A program made the position numbers and the translations under genes. 12,985 nt of DNA from assembly GCA_937983065.1 (NCBI GenBank), contig CALKAL010000090.1:1-12985 (forward strand). Reading direction: 5' to 3'. The notes beneath the pieces were generated by a model. That model worked only from the letters and a program-made list of their open reading frames with translations. It had not been told where the DNA came from and searched no databases. The DNA comes from an uncultured Bacillaceae bacterium. Lineage in GTDB: Bacteria > Bacillota > Bacilli > Bacillales > Alkalibacillaceae. This document shows positions 1 through 6,690 of this stretch, one piece after another (positions within the stretch are counted from its first letter, which is position 1; each line of letters begins with the position of its first letter).

Positions 1-137
1 GGACAAATCTTCGGAGCAACCACGAAGATTTGGGCTTTATATACTTTTATAAGACAAATCTCCATCACAGCCTAAAAGATTTGGGCTTTATACACTTTTA
101 ATGCCCAAATCTTCCCCGAAGCCACTGAGATTTGTCC
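1..137. repeat. Three copies of a 35-bp palindromic repeat
   Basis: Three 35-bp units lie at 1-35, 52-86 and 103-137. The first two are direct copies with an exact 51-bp period that includes a conserved A/T-rich tail; the third is inverted. Each has fixed ends, RGACAAATCT on the left and AGATTTGGGC on the right, around a core of about 15 bases that differs between copies. Each unit can fold by itself; unit 1 has a perfect 10-bp stem (4-13 with 23-32). Units 2 and 3 also face each other as 11-bp arms (76-86 with 103-113) around a 16-base loop. On the minus strand this larger hairpin is followed by TCTTTTAG, so it might end popT transcription, though the T-run is weak. The array may continue beyond the left edge of the window. 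Confidence 0.8.
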
Positions 138-167
138 TTAATCTTTCAATAAATTACCCCAACACTT

Positions 168-992
168 CTAATCGACCTTGTGCTCAAACTTCCCAATCGC
201 AAACGCAGCCAACAACCCAAAAATTACCGCAATCATACTTAATATATTCTGATCAGTAGTCGCCTCAAATCCAGGAAAGACAACGACAATTGAACCGATG
301 ACCAGGCCTAAAACAAGGGCGTACGTTTGATAATAAAAACGGTTAAATAAAAACTTTAAAATATGACTCATAAGTAAAAGCCCCACGACAATTCCAAGTC
401 CAATCGGTATTAAGGCTGAGAAAACTAGATGATGTATAGCATGAACGAGCGTTGGATGGATGCCGATCAGTAACAAAATAAAGGATCCACTTACGCCTGG
501 TAAGATCATCGCTGAACTAGCTAAGCATCCTGACAAGAATAAAATAATATACGTCCCCATATTAAACGTCGTAATAACATCAGCAATCGCATCTTCTCGA
601 TAAAATGCCATGGACGCAACGAGTAAAGCGGCAGCTATTAAAAGAATATAGTGCGTTCCTTTAAAATTCGCTTTGTAATCTGATTTTTTTAATAAAACAG
701 GAATCGTGCCAGCAATAAGCCCAACAAAGAAAAACATAATTTGATGGGGATAATATGTAAAGAACCATTCAATCACACCACTTAGTAAATAAGCCGCACC
801 TAATATCCCGACAACAAGCGGTGCTAGAAACGCCAAATGTCTCTTCCATTCACGTGTTAAAATTCCACTAATCGCCTCAATAAATCGTTCATAAATGCCT
901 AAAACCATCGCGATTGTACTACCACTTATCCCTGGAATAATTTCGATGGATCCCATAATGGCTCCACGATATAAGTTTTTCCATTCAATCAT
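168..992 (-). CDS. popT: DUF368 family undecaprenyl-phosphate transporter (PopT type)
   Basis: This is a polytopic membrane protein of 274 residues, normal for the DUF368 family. Members of the family are known to return undecaprenyl phosphate across the cytoplasmic membrane, recycling the lipid carrier for peptidoglycan and other envelope polymers. The sequence shows the internal duplication expected of the family: PGISGS at residues 20-25 and PGVSGS at 165-170, each followed by a hydrophobic helix, with further hydrophobic segments throughout. The ATG at 992 is preceded by AGAGGC at a suitable distance. The gene appears to have its own promoter and to be transcribed separately from btuD, which ends 112 bp upstream. 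In other bacteria DUF368 transporters matter most at alkaline pH, which fits the acidic exported proteins here, but the link to this organism's habitat is inference. The family call is secure from the paired motifs; the substrate comes from family knowledge. Confidence 0.85.
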   Translation of the reverse strand: MIEWKNLYRGAIMGSIEIIPGISGSTIAMVLGIYERFIEAISGILTREWKRHLAFLAPLVVGILGAAYLLSGVIEWFFTYYPHQIMFFFVGLIAGTIPVLLKKSDYKANFKGTHYILLIAAALLVASMAFYREDAIADVITTFNMGTYIILFLSGCLASSAMILPGVSGSFILLLIGIHPTLVHAIHHLVFSALIPIGLGIVVGLLLMSHILKFLFNRFYYQTYALVLGLVIGSIVVVFPGFEATTDQNILSMIAVIFGLLAAFAIGKFEHKVD

Positions 993-1057
993 TCGACTGC
1001 CTCTTTTCTATCATAAATAGCTATGTTTATATTCATCTTATTAAAGATTACTCCTAC

Positions 1058-1086
1058 ATTATACTAAAAGTAAGAGATAATACGAA
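1058..1086 (-). promoter_or_regulatory. Candidate sigma-A promoter of popT
   Basis: On the minus strand a perfect TATAAT (complement of 1058-1063) lies 17 bases from a weak -35 TTCGTA (1081-1086). Transcription would start near 1051, about 58 bases before the popT ATG. No terminator is obvious between btuD and this site, so some readthrough from the B12 operon is possible. Confidence 0.45.
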
Positions 1087-1104
1087 TGATTTTTTCCAAC
1101 ACAA

Positions 1105-1878
1105 TTATTCATAATGAAGCAAAATTTGTGGGATATCCCACTTCGGATGTCGAACAATTTCTGGCTTCGTATGGTAAACTTTCGAAAGTAAATCTTCTTG
1201 TAAAATTTCTTCGCTCGACCCGATTTTTACAATTTCACCTTCGTCCATCAAAATTAATCGATCACAAAATTGCGCGGCTAAATTTAAATCATGCAACACC
1301 ATTAAGATCGTTAAATCATCTTTTCTTTGCCAGTCCTTCACAATACTTAGTATGTTTAACTGGTAACCAATATCTAGAAAAGTAGTCGGCTCATCTAAAA
1401 TGAGCAAACTTGGCTCCTGCACCATCGCCTTTGCAATCGCCACTCGCTGTCTTTCACCACCACTTAATGTATCGAGCATTTGGTCCTTTAAATCGGTCAG
1501 GCCAACAGTTTCAAGCACTTCTTCAACTTTGTCATAATCTTTTTTACCTTCCCGTTGAAAAAAACTTAAATGAGGATAACGTCCCATTAATACCGCATCA
1601 AATACCGAAATTGGATACGGATTTAAGCCATCTTGGGTTAGAACAGCCATTTGTTGCGCCAATTTTTTAACTCCCCAACTAGAAATAGGGCGATTAGATA
1701 AACTAATCTCCCCACCTGTTGGTTTTTCTAATCCAGAAATTAGGCTAACAATCGTCGACTTCCCCGCTCCATTAGGTCCAATAATTCCGACACATTCCCC
1801 TTGTTTAATTTGAAAAGAAACGTGATTGACTATTTTCTTCCCGTCGATTTCTTTAGAGACCTTTTCAACTGTCAGCAT
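1105..1878 (-). CDS. btuD: Vitamin B12 ABC transporter ATP-binding protein
   Basis: This is the cytoplasmic ATPase of a type II (BtuCD/FecCD-type) importer, 257 residues. It shows Walker A GPNGAGKST (34-42), Q-loop Gln82, the signature LSGGERQR (138-145), Walker B LLILDEPT (158-165) and H-loop His196 in VLHDLN, so it should be an active ATPase. It starts at ATG 1878 behind AGGAGG (1885-1890), which overlaps the btuC stop codon and suggests translational coupling. It is the last gene of btuF-btuC-btuD. The domain alone does not separate B12 from haem or siderophore transporters; the cobalamin riboswitch heading the operon makes B12 or another corrinoid the likely substrate. Confidence 0.9.
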   Translation of the reverse strand: MLTVEKVSKEIDGKKIVNHVSFQIKQGECVGIIGPNGAGKSTIVSLISGLEKPTGGEISLSNRPISSWGVKKLAQQMAVLTQDGLNPYPISVFDAVLMGRYPHLSFFQREGKKDYDKVEEVLETVGLTDLKDQMLDTLSGGERQRVAIAKAMVQEPSLLILDEPTTFLDIGYQLNILSIVKDWQRKDDLTILMVLHDLNLAAQFCDRLILMDEGEIVKIGSSEEILQEDLLSKVYHTKPEIVRHPKWDIPQILLHYE

Positions 1879-1888
1879 TTAAATCCTC

Positions 1889-2944
1889 CTAAAAGTACTC
1901 GCGTTTTGCTCGGCGTAACAAATAACCGAAAAATGGTGCTCCAAGAAATGCAGTAATGATCCCTAATGGAAGCTCTCGTGGTGCTAAAATCGTTCGTGCC
2001 ACAGCATCGGCCCCGACTAAAAAAATAGCTCCACCAATAATCGATAATGGTAAAATCATCCGATAATTTGAGCCGAATAACAGCCTAATAATATGCGGTA
2101 CGACTAATCCGACGAACCCGATGGCACCAGAAACAGATACAGCCGCCCCTGTAATGACTGAAGCGAGGATGAGTAAAAGAAACCTCGTCCGCTGTACTGA
2201 AACCCCACTATGATGCGCCACCTCTTCGCCAAGCCCAAGCATATTTATATCTTTTATAAAAAATAATGACAAAATGGCTCCGACAATGACGATTGGGAAA
2301 ACAACCGCAGTGTAACTCCAATCCGTTAAAGATAGGCTTCCCATCATCCAAAAAATAATCGTCTGTAACTGTTCATTTGATAAAGCCAAAATTAACGATA
2401 AACAAGCACCGATAAATGCTTGCACAACGACACCTGCTAAAATAATCGTCTCCAGCCTCACTTTGTTTTGAACCCGAGCGAGTAAGTAGACGATCATTAG
2501 CGTCGTAAAACCAAAGATAAAGGCCACGGCAGGAAGAGTAAATCGTCCTACACCGAAAAGCTGCCAACCAAATACAATGACTAAAGCCGCTCCGAAAGAA
2601 GCACCAGACGAAACCCCTAAAATATATGGATCAGCTAACGGATTTCGCAAAACCCCTTGATAAATTGCACCAGCTAAGGCAAGGGCAGCTCCGACGATTG
2701 CTCCTAAAACAACTCGTGGAAAACGAATATCCCAAATAATCGTTTCCGCTGAGTCACTCCAATCGGCTGTTACCCAATCACCGACGTACGGTATTTTAGA
2801 AAAAACTATTTTCCAAACCGTTTTCCAATCAACGGATGCCGCACCTAAAGATACCGAAACACTCATCACGATTAATAAAATGATGAGAAAAATAGGTATC
2901 CACAACCATAACATTCGATCTCTTTGAAATAGTTTTTTACTCAC
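1889..2944 (-). CDS. btuC: Vitamin B12 ABC transporter permease
   Basis: This is a 351-residue FecCD-family permease with about ten hydrophobic segments; two copies should form the membrane channel with two BtuD subunits. Family marks are NPLADPYILGVSSGA (101-115), the cytoplasmic coupling segment GFVGLVVPHIIRLLFG (276-291) that contacts the ATPase, and PRELPLGIITAFLGAPFFGYLL near residues 322-343. The start is GTG at 2944, preceded by AAAGGAG (2954-2960) with a nine-base spacer; the SD makes this start convincing. It follows btuF after 63 bp with no visible terminator and ends just upstream of btuD. Substrate is inferred from the riboswitch. Confidence 0.9.
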   Translation of the reverse strand: MSKKLFQRDRMLWLWIPIFLIILLIVMSVSVSLGAASVDWKTVWKIVFSKIPYVGDWVTADWSDSAETIIWDIRFPRVVLGAIVGAALALAGAIYQGVLRNPLADPYILGVSSGASFGAALVIVFGWQLFGVGRFTLPAVAFIFGFTTLMIVYLLARVQNKVRLETIILAGVVVQAFIGACLSLILALSNEQLQTIIFWMMGSLSLTDWSYTAVVFPIVIVGAILSLFFIKDINMLGLGEEVAHHSGVSVQRTRFLLLILASVITGAAVSVSGAIGFVGLVVPHIIRLLFGSNYRMILPLSIIGGAIFLVGADAVARTILAPRELPLGIITAFLGAPFFGYLLRRAKREYF

Positions 2945-3007
2945 TAGATGCGGCTCCTTTAATTAAAACTAATTGTATCGTTCGTTTTGGCAAATCATAA
3001 CTTTTCA

Positions 3008-4012
3008 TTAAAAAAGATCAGGATATAACGCTTTTGCTAATTCCATCAAACCGTCTACTAATCTTGGACCAGCTCGTGATAAAATATCGGAATCAATATC
3101 TATTACATGTTCATTTTCAACAGCGGTAATTTGCGACCAGCTTTCTCGAGATAATACCGTATTTACTGGGTCTTCCACGTAGTCACCATACGTTGTAATA
3201 ATGACATCTGGATCACGTTCAATAACAATCTCTTCACTAATTTGTGGCCAGCCTTCCATCTCTTCAATAATGTTTTTCCCACCTGCTAAAGTTAATAGCT
3301 CGTGCAGGAAGGACCCTTGAGCGGCTGAAAATAACTCTGGATCAATTTCTAACCAAGCTGTTTTCTTCTCTTCTTCAGATAAAGAACTGACGGTTTCCGT
3401 AACGTGATCAACTGTTTCTTTCATATCATTAATAACTTCACTCGCCGTTTCAACTTCCCCCGTTGCTTTTCCGACTAATTCGATATCTTCATACACTTCT
3501 TCCAAGCTTTGTGCTCCTAATACGACAACTGTTAACCCAGCATTTCTTAATGCATCAACGTCTTGAGCATTCAGCAAGTCTGAAACGACAAGATCAGGCT
3601 CTAGTTCAACAATTTTTTCGATATTTAAGTTCATATCACCAATTTTTTCGATATCAAAAACTTCCTCAGGGTAATTGTCCCATTCTGTAACTCCGACAAC
3701 ACGATCCCCAGCTCCAACAGCAAAAACAATTTCTGTCGAGCTAGCTACGGTTGAAATAATACGCTCAGGCTTCTCTTCAATCGTCACTTCTGTATCTGTT
3801 TTATCTACAATAGTAACTGCTTCAAACTCACCTTCAGAGGATTCTTCACTTTCCTCTTCACCCGAATCATCGTTTTCTTGTTGTTCAGTCACATCTTCCC
3901 CGACTTCATCAACACCGTTTTCTTCCTCATCACTTCCACAAGCTGCTAACCCGACAACTAATGCAAGTATTAGCGTTAAAAAAAGCTTCATAAATCTTGA
4001 GTTGTTCATCAT
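3008..4012 (-). CDS. btuF: Vitamin B12 substrate-binding lipoprotein
   Basis: This is the extracellular solute-binding protein of the importer, 334 residues from the chosen start. A signal peptide ends in the lipobox LAAC with the lipidated Cys at 25. A strongly acidic linker of about 35 residues (Glu, Asp, Ser) follows, then a periplasmic-binding domain of the BtuF/FecB type beginning near residue 83 (RIISTVASSTEIVFAVG). I take the ATG at 4012 because AAAGGA lies ten bases upstream and the signal peptide then begins correctly. An in-frame start at 4111 would place the terminator hairpin inside the coding region. The tandem ATG at 4009 is a possible alternative. The gene opens the btuFCD operon and should be turned off when B12 is plentiful. 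A haem or siderophore role is possible by family alone but unlikely given the leader. Confidence 0.88.
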   Translation of the reverse strand: MMNNSRFMKLFLTLILALVVGLAACGSDEEENGVDEVGEDVTEQQENDDSGEEESEESSEGEFEAVTIVDKTDTEVTIEEKPERIISTVASSTEIVFAVGAGDRVVGVTEWDNYPEEVFDIEKIGDMNLNIEKIVELEPDLVVSDLLNAQDVDALRNAGLTVVVLGAQSLEEVYEDIELVGKATGEVETASEVINDMKETVDHVTETVSSLSEEEKKTAWLEIDPELFSAAQGSFLHELLTLAGGKNIIEEMEGWPQISEEIVIERDPDVIITTYGDYVEDPVNTVLSRESWSQITAVENEHVIDIDSDILSRAGPRLVDGLMELAKALYPDLF

Positions 4013-4040
4013 GCTTCTCTCTTCCTTTCTTTTTTTAAAA

Positions 4041-4085
4041 AATAAAAAAGCCTTCGTTTCCATCAGGTTTAACGGAAACGAAGGC
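4041..4085 (-). terminator. Riboswitch-controlled intrinsic terminator before btuF
   Basis: The arms at 4050-4061 and 4074-4085 form a perfect 12-bp stem with a 12-base loop. On the minus strand it is followed at once by TTTTTTATTTTTT. It lies between the cobalamin aptamer and the btuF SD, so it is the regulatory terminator of the operon rather than the end of a gene. Confidence 0.93.
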
Positions 4086-4154
4086 ACTAAAAGTCCTACT
4101 ATAATCATCAAAAATTGACTAATTATAGCTTTCCCTTTAAACCCGAAGGAAAAC
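4066..4154 (-). promoter_or_regulatory. Expression platform: candidate antiterminator and kissing-loop hairpin
   Basis: Three pairings can be read on the minus strand. First, 4130-4143 can pair with 4066-4078 (GGTTTAA with TTAAACC and GGAAA with TTTCC), which would hold part of the terminator's 5' arm and its loop and so act as an antiterminator. Second, 4148-4154 can pair with 4128-4134 as a 7-bp hairpin whose loop contains CGGG (4142-4145), complementary to CCCG in the aptamer (4256-4259). This is the expected form of an L5-L13 kissing loop. Third, a small AT hairpin pairs 4099-4107 with 4120-4128. The first two exclude each other, which gives a switch. The pairings are seen; the mechanism is inferred. 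Confidence 0.6.
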
Positions 4155-4158
4155 GAGC

Positions 4159-4328
4159 TAAACCAATTAGGCAGGTCTCCTGACTTAGGATCAATGCTTC
4201 TTATCCCTTCCCATCAAAAGACAGTGGTTGATAAGTCGCTCCCCATTCACAGTGGCGGGACCGCGTCGGACTTGCACCGAACTTCCCTTTTAAATAAACA
4301 GAATTGCTGTTTATACCTAATGGCTTTA
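4159..4328 (-). promoter_or_regulatory. Cobalamin (vitamin B12) riboswitch aptamer
   Basis: Read on the minus strand, this leader carries the conserved cobalamin riboswitch blocks in order: GGTGCAAGTCC (4268-4278), a GCGGTCCCGCCACTGT block, and the B12 box AAGTCAGGAGACCTGCC (4170-4186). The ends close into a P1 helix, 4317-4328 with 4159-4170, pairing at 10 of 12 positions. It lies between a good sigma-A promoter and an intrinsic terminator, directly ahead of btuF. It should therefore lower transcription of btuFCD when adenosylcobalamin or a related cobalamin is bound. Confidence 0.96.
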
Positions 4329-4348
4329 ATGATTCAATTCTAATCATA

Positions 4349-4377
4349 ATCTTAAATCTAATTAAAGAGATAGTCAA
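4349..4377 (-). promoter_or_regulatory. Sigma-A promoter of the btuFCD operon
   Basis: On the minus strand, TTGACT (4372-4377) and TAAGAT (4349-4354) are separated by exactly 17 bases. Transcription would begin near 4342, about 14 bases before the riboswitch P1 helix, which is the expected arrangement. Confidence 0.8.
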
Positions 4378-4450
4378 TGAGAAAAAGAATAGATTAATAT
4401 TTTTTAAACAATAAAGCATTTTTTGTAATCTATTAATTTCAAACGATTAA

Positions 4451-4459
4451 TGATAAAAT
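4451..4459 (+). promoter_or_regulatory. Extended -10 promoter of the HTH/TPR regulator gene
   Basis: TGATAAAAT is an extended -10 (TGN followed by a one-mismatch TATAAT) with no good -35. The start would be near 4466, leaving a leader of about 24 bases. It diverges from the btuF promoter, with about 74 bp between the -35 of one and the -10 of the other. Confidence 0.5.
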
Positions 4460-4489
4460 TTAAGTAACGAATTTTAAAAGGTGATTGAG

Positions 4490-5746
4490 ATGAACATCGG
4501 AGCCATGATTCAATATTACCGTACAAAAAAAGGATTAACACAGAAGGAATTAGCAAATGGAATTTGTTCAGTTTCTTATTTAAGTAAAATTGAAAACGGT
4601 TCCATCGTTCCTAAAGACGATATTATCGAGATGCTATTTAACCGGTTGGACGTCAATTTTACCGAGATTACATCTTATGATACTGAGACAATTATTAATG
4701 CCATTTTACAACTTTATAAACGGATATCTGAAAGTCATTTAGCCGCTGCTAAAGAAACATTAACAATACTCGACCGAATCATTACACCGTTTCATAGTAA
4801 AGAATGCCAAAACTTATTTTCACTCATTCGCCTCTATTATTTTATTGAAATAAAGGATATTGAGGAAGTTGAAAAATTAGCCCCTTATGTTCTTGAATTA
4901 GAAGGCGAATTTAAAGGTGAAGGTGAGCATGAATATTATTTTAATAAAATCGTTGGCCTATATTATTCATTTAAAGCATATCCGAGTACAGCCATTCAAT
5001 ATTTAAATAGGGCGAAATCTATTTTGCAAGATTTGTCTTTAAAAGATCCAGAAATATATTATTTACTCGCTTTATCATCAACCCGAATGCAAAAACCAGC
5101 GCATTCTATTTATTATTGTCAAATAGCGCTCTATCATTATAAAGAGAATTTACTGTATACGAGAGTGACCGATTGCTATAACTTATTAGGACTCAATTAT
5201 ATGCAGCTTGAAGCTTATGATATTTCCGAAAGCTATTTTCTACAAATATTAAACTCAAAGCCAATGGGGGACAACCCGGATATTCAGTTACGGACTTATC
5301 ACAATTTATCCGTCGTTTTTTATGAAAAAGAAAACCTCGATAAGGCACTTGAGTATATTGAAAAAGCACTGCAACTTGAAGTAACTAACTATGAGCAAGT
5401 GAATACTTATTTTCTAAAAGCAAGTATTCATCATTTAAGGGAAGAGAAAGAGCTCGCTTTAGAAAATATAAATATCGGTTATCAGCTTTTATCAAAGGCA
5501 CCATCAATTAAATTTCAACATAAATTTTATATTTTAGAACATCAATTAAACAACACACTTAACACTCCCGAGTTTATACGAAAAGCGGAAAAAGTTCTCA
5601 TCCCTTTTTTCAGTTCTGGGGGTGAAAAAAGAACGTTAAAGCTTTTACACAAAATATTAGCTGACATTTACTTTGAACAAGGGAATTTCAAAAAGGCAGC
5701 CTATCACTATAAACATATTGCGGATACGAATAAAAAATTGAGGTGA
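4490..5746 (+). CDS. XRE-type HTH regulator with TPR domain (NprR-like, RRNPP architecture)
   Basis: This is a predicted cytoplasmic transcription regulator of 418 residues. Residues 4-60 are an XRE-family helix-turn-helix (LTQKELANGI followed by SYLSKIENG). From about residue 100 to the end it is built of helical pairs typical of tetratricopeptide repeats, for example around ALSSTRMQKPAHSIYYC, YHNLSVVFYEKENLDKALEY and LADIYFEQGNFKKAAYHY. Length and layout match NprR, a peptide-sensing RRNPP regulator of about 420 residues, and more distantly PlcR. I chose ATG 4490 because AAGGTGAT (4477-4484) sits five bases upstream; a GTG at 4481 lies inside that SD. The stop TGA overlaps the SD of the crotonase gene, so the two are co-translated. 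I found no signalling-peptide gene next to it, so the ligand is unknown. It may control its own operon, but no operator is evident. Confidence 0.82.
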   Translation: MNIGAMIQYYRTKKGLTQKELANGICSVSYLSKIENGSIVPKDDIIEMLFNRLDVNFTEITSYDTETIINAILQLYKRISESHLAAAKETLTILDRIITPFHSKECQNLFSLIRLYYFIEIKDIEEVEKLAPYVLELEGEFKGEGEHEYYFNKIVGLYYSFKAYPSTAIQYLNRAKSILQDLSLKDPEIYYLLALSSTRMQKPAHSIYYCQIALYHYKENLLYTRVTDCYNLLGLNYMQLEAYDISESYFLQILNSKPMGDNPDIQLRTYHNLSVVFYEKENLDKALEYIEKALQLEVTNYEQVNTYFLKASIHHLREEKELALENINIGYQLLSKAPSIKFQHKFYILEHQLNNTLNTPEFIRKAEKVLIPFFSSGGEKRTLKLLHKILADIYFEQGNFKKAAYHYKHIADTNKKLR

Positions 5747-5751
5747 TTTAT

Positions 5752-6522
5752 ATGGAAAATGTATTAATTCATTATGCTAACAAAGTTGCAACGATCACAT
5801 TGAACCGTCCTGATCAGTTAAATGCGATGAATGAACAACTTTTAAAAGAGCTAAACGATGCTTTAGAGGAAGTTAAACGTAGTGATGCCCAAATCGTCGT
5901 TTTAACTGGAGCAGGTCGTGCTTTTTCAGCAGGTGGCGACATGAAAATGATGTTAAACTCAGATAGCCCAGAATCATTTAAAAATGTGATGGAAGCCATT
6001 AAGCAAATCGCACTGAACTTCTATTCACTTCCAAAAATAACGATTGCTAAAATAAATGGAGCGAGTGCCGGATTAGGATTAAGCCTTGCTTTAGCTGCTG
6101 ATTTTATTATTGCAAAAAGTGATGCGAAAGTAGCGATGAATTTTATCGGAATTGGACTCATTCCAGATGGGGCAGGGCATTTTTTAATGGAGCAACGCCT
6201 TGGCACGCATAAAGCGAAGCAAACTATTTGGGAAGGAAAAGTAATGACAGCCGCTGAAGCGATGGATAAAGGAATCATTGATTTAGCCGTTGAAGAAAAT
6301 TTAGACGATGTCGTTGAACAGCGCGTGAACGACTTATTAGCCTCCCCTATTTTAGCGATGATTGAATCGAAAAATATTTTACACAGTCAGCATGTTGACA
6401 AGCTAGCCGCAATTTTAGACGCCGAAACGAAAGGTCAATTAGCTATGCGGCAAACGAAGGACCACCAAGAAGGAGTCCAAGCCTTTTTAGAAAAAAGAAA
6501 ACCTGATTTTAAAGGGGAATAA
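5752..6522 (+). CDS. Enoyl-CoA hydratase/isomerase (crotonase) family protein lacking both hydratase glutamates
   Basis: This is a crotonase-fold protein of 256 residues, normal length, expected to act on a CoA thioester in the cytoplasm. Oxyanion-hole segments are visible: AFSAGGD (57-63) and NGASAGLG (102-109). The two catalytic glutamates of classical enoyl-CoA hydratase (Glu144 and Glu164 in the rat mitochondrial enzyme) align with Ser111 and Phe131. Asp139 in GLIPDG (135-140) sits where PaaG-type isomerases place their catalytic Asp. An isomerase, or another crotonase reaction, is therefore more likely than hydration. ATG 5752 is the start: GAGGTGAT (5740-5747) precedes it and overlaps the regulator's stop codon; the in-frame GTG at 5743 lies within that SD. 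The gene follows the regulator in one operon and ends before a strong terminator. It resembles YhaR-type proteins of Bacillus from memory only. The substrate cannot be told from sequence. Confidence 0.85.
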   Translation: MENVLIHYANKVATITLNRPDQLNAMNEQLLKELNDALEEVKRSDAQIVVLTGAGRAFSAGGDMKMMLNSDSPESFKNVMEAIKQIALNFYSLPKITIAKINGASAGLGLSLALAADFIIAKSDAKVAMNFIGIGLIPDGAGHFLMEQRLGTHKAKQTIWEGKVMTAAEAMDKGIIDLAVEENLDDVVEQRVNDLLASPILAMIESKNILHSQHVDKLAAILDAETKGQLAMRQTKDHQEGVQAFLEKRKPDFKGE

Positions 6523-6627
6523 TTTTTAACGAATAAGCTTATCGTTTTGAGTTTTAACATTTCGCATGAATTTATATGTTTGATGTTTTGAAGTGATTGG
6601 TTTTCTAAATTTACGACTCTTATAATT

Positions 6628-6689
6628 AAAGGCAATTGACTTAGTACCACCCGCAGAAATTTGGGAAATACTATATCAATTGCCTTTTT
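6628..6689 (+). terminator. Long hairpin terminator after the crotonase gene
   Basis: Perfect 12-bp arms at 6628-6639 and 6676-6687 enclose a loop with further pairing (TAGTA 6642-6646 with TACTA 6669-6673, and CCC 6650-6652 with GGG 6663-6665). TTTTT follows on the plus strand. It starts about 105 bp after the crotonase stop codon. The FMN reductase gene converges on it from the other side, and it may help there, but its minus-strand T-run is short. The 6523-6627 stretch shows nothing else recognisable. Confidence 0.8.
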
Positions 6690-6690
6690 A

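Noticed and set aside
4013..4111. Longer btuF reading frame starting at 4111
   Set aside because: It would translate through the riboswitch terminator, has no SD, and puts 33 residues before a normal lipoprotein signal peptide. The start at 4012 has a good SD.
4201..4419. 72-codon minus-strand reading frame
   Set aside because: It lies across the cobalamin riboswitch and its promoter, which fully explain the sequence.
5600..5800. NprX-like signalling peptide gene near the 3' end of the regulator gene
   Set aside because: No short reading frame with an SD and hydrophobic leader was found; the region is occupied by the coupled crotonase start.
6640..6660. T-box-like GCGGGTGGTAC on the minus strand inside the 6628-6687 hairpin
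   Set aside because: The match is short, no specifier stem is visible, and on that strand the next DNA is the antisense of the crotonase gene, so there is nothing for a T-box to control. It is best read as part of the terminator loop.
6628..6689. MITE-like element with terminal inverted repeats
   Set aside because: Arms of 12 bp could be terminal repeats, and both flanks contain ATTAA. However, position after a stop codon, the T-run and the short length fit a terminator better.
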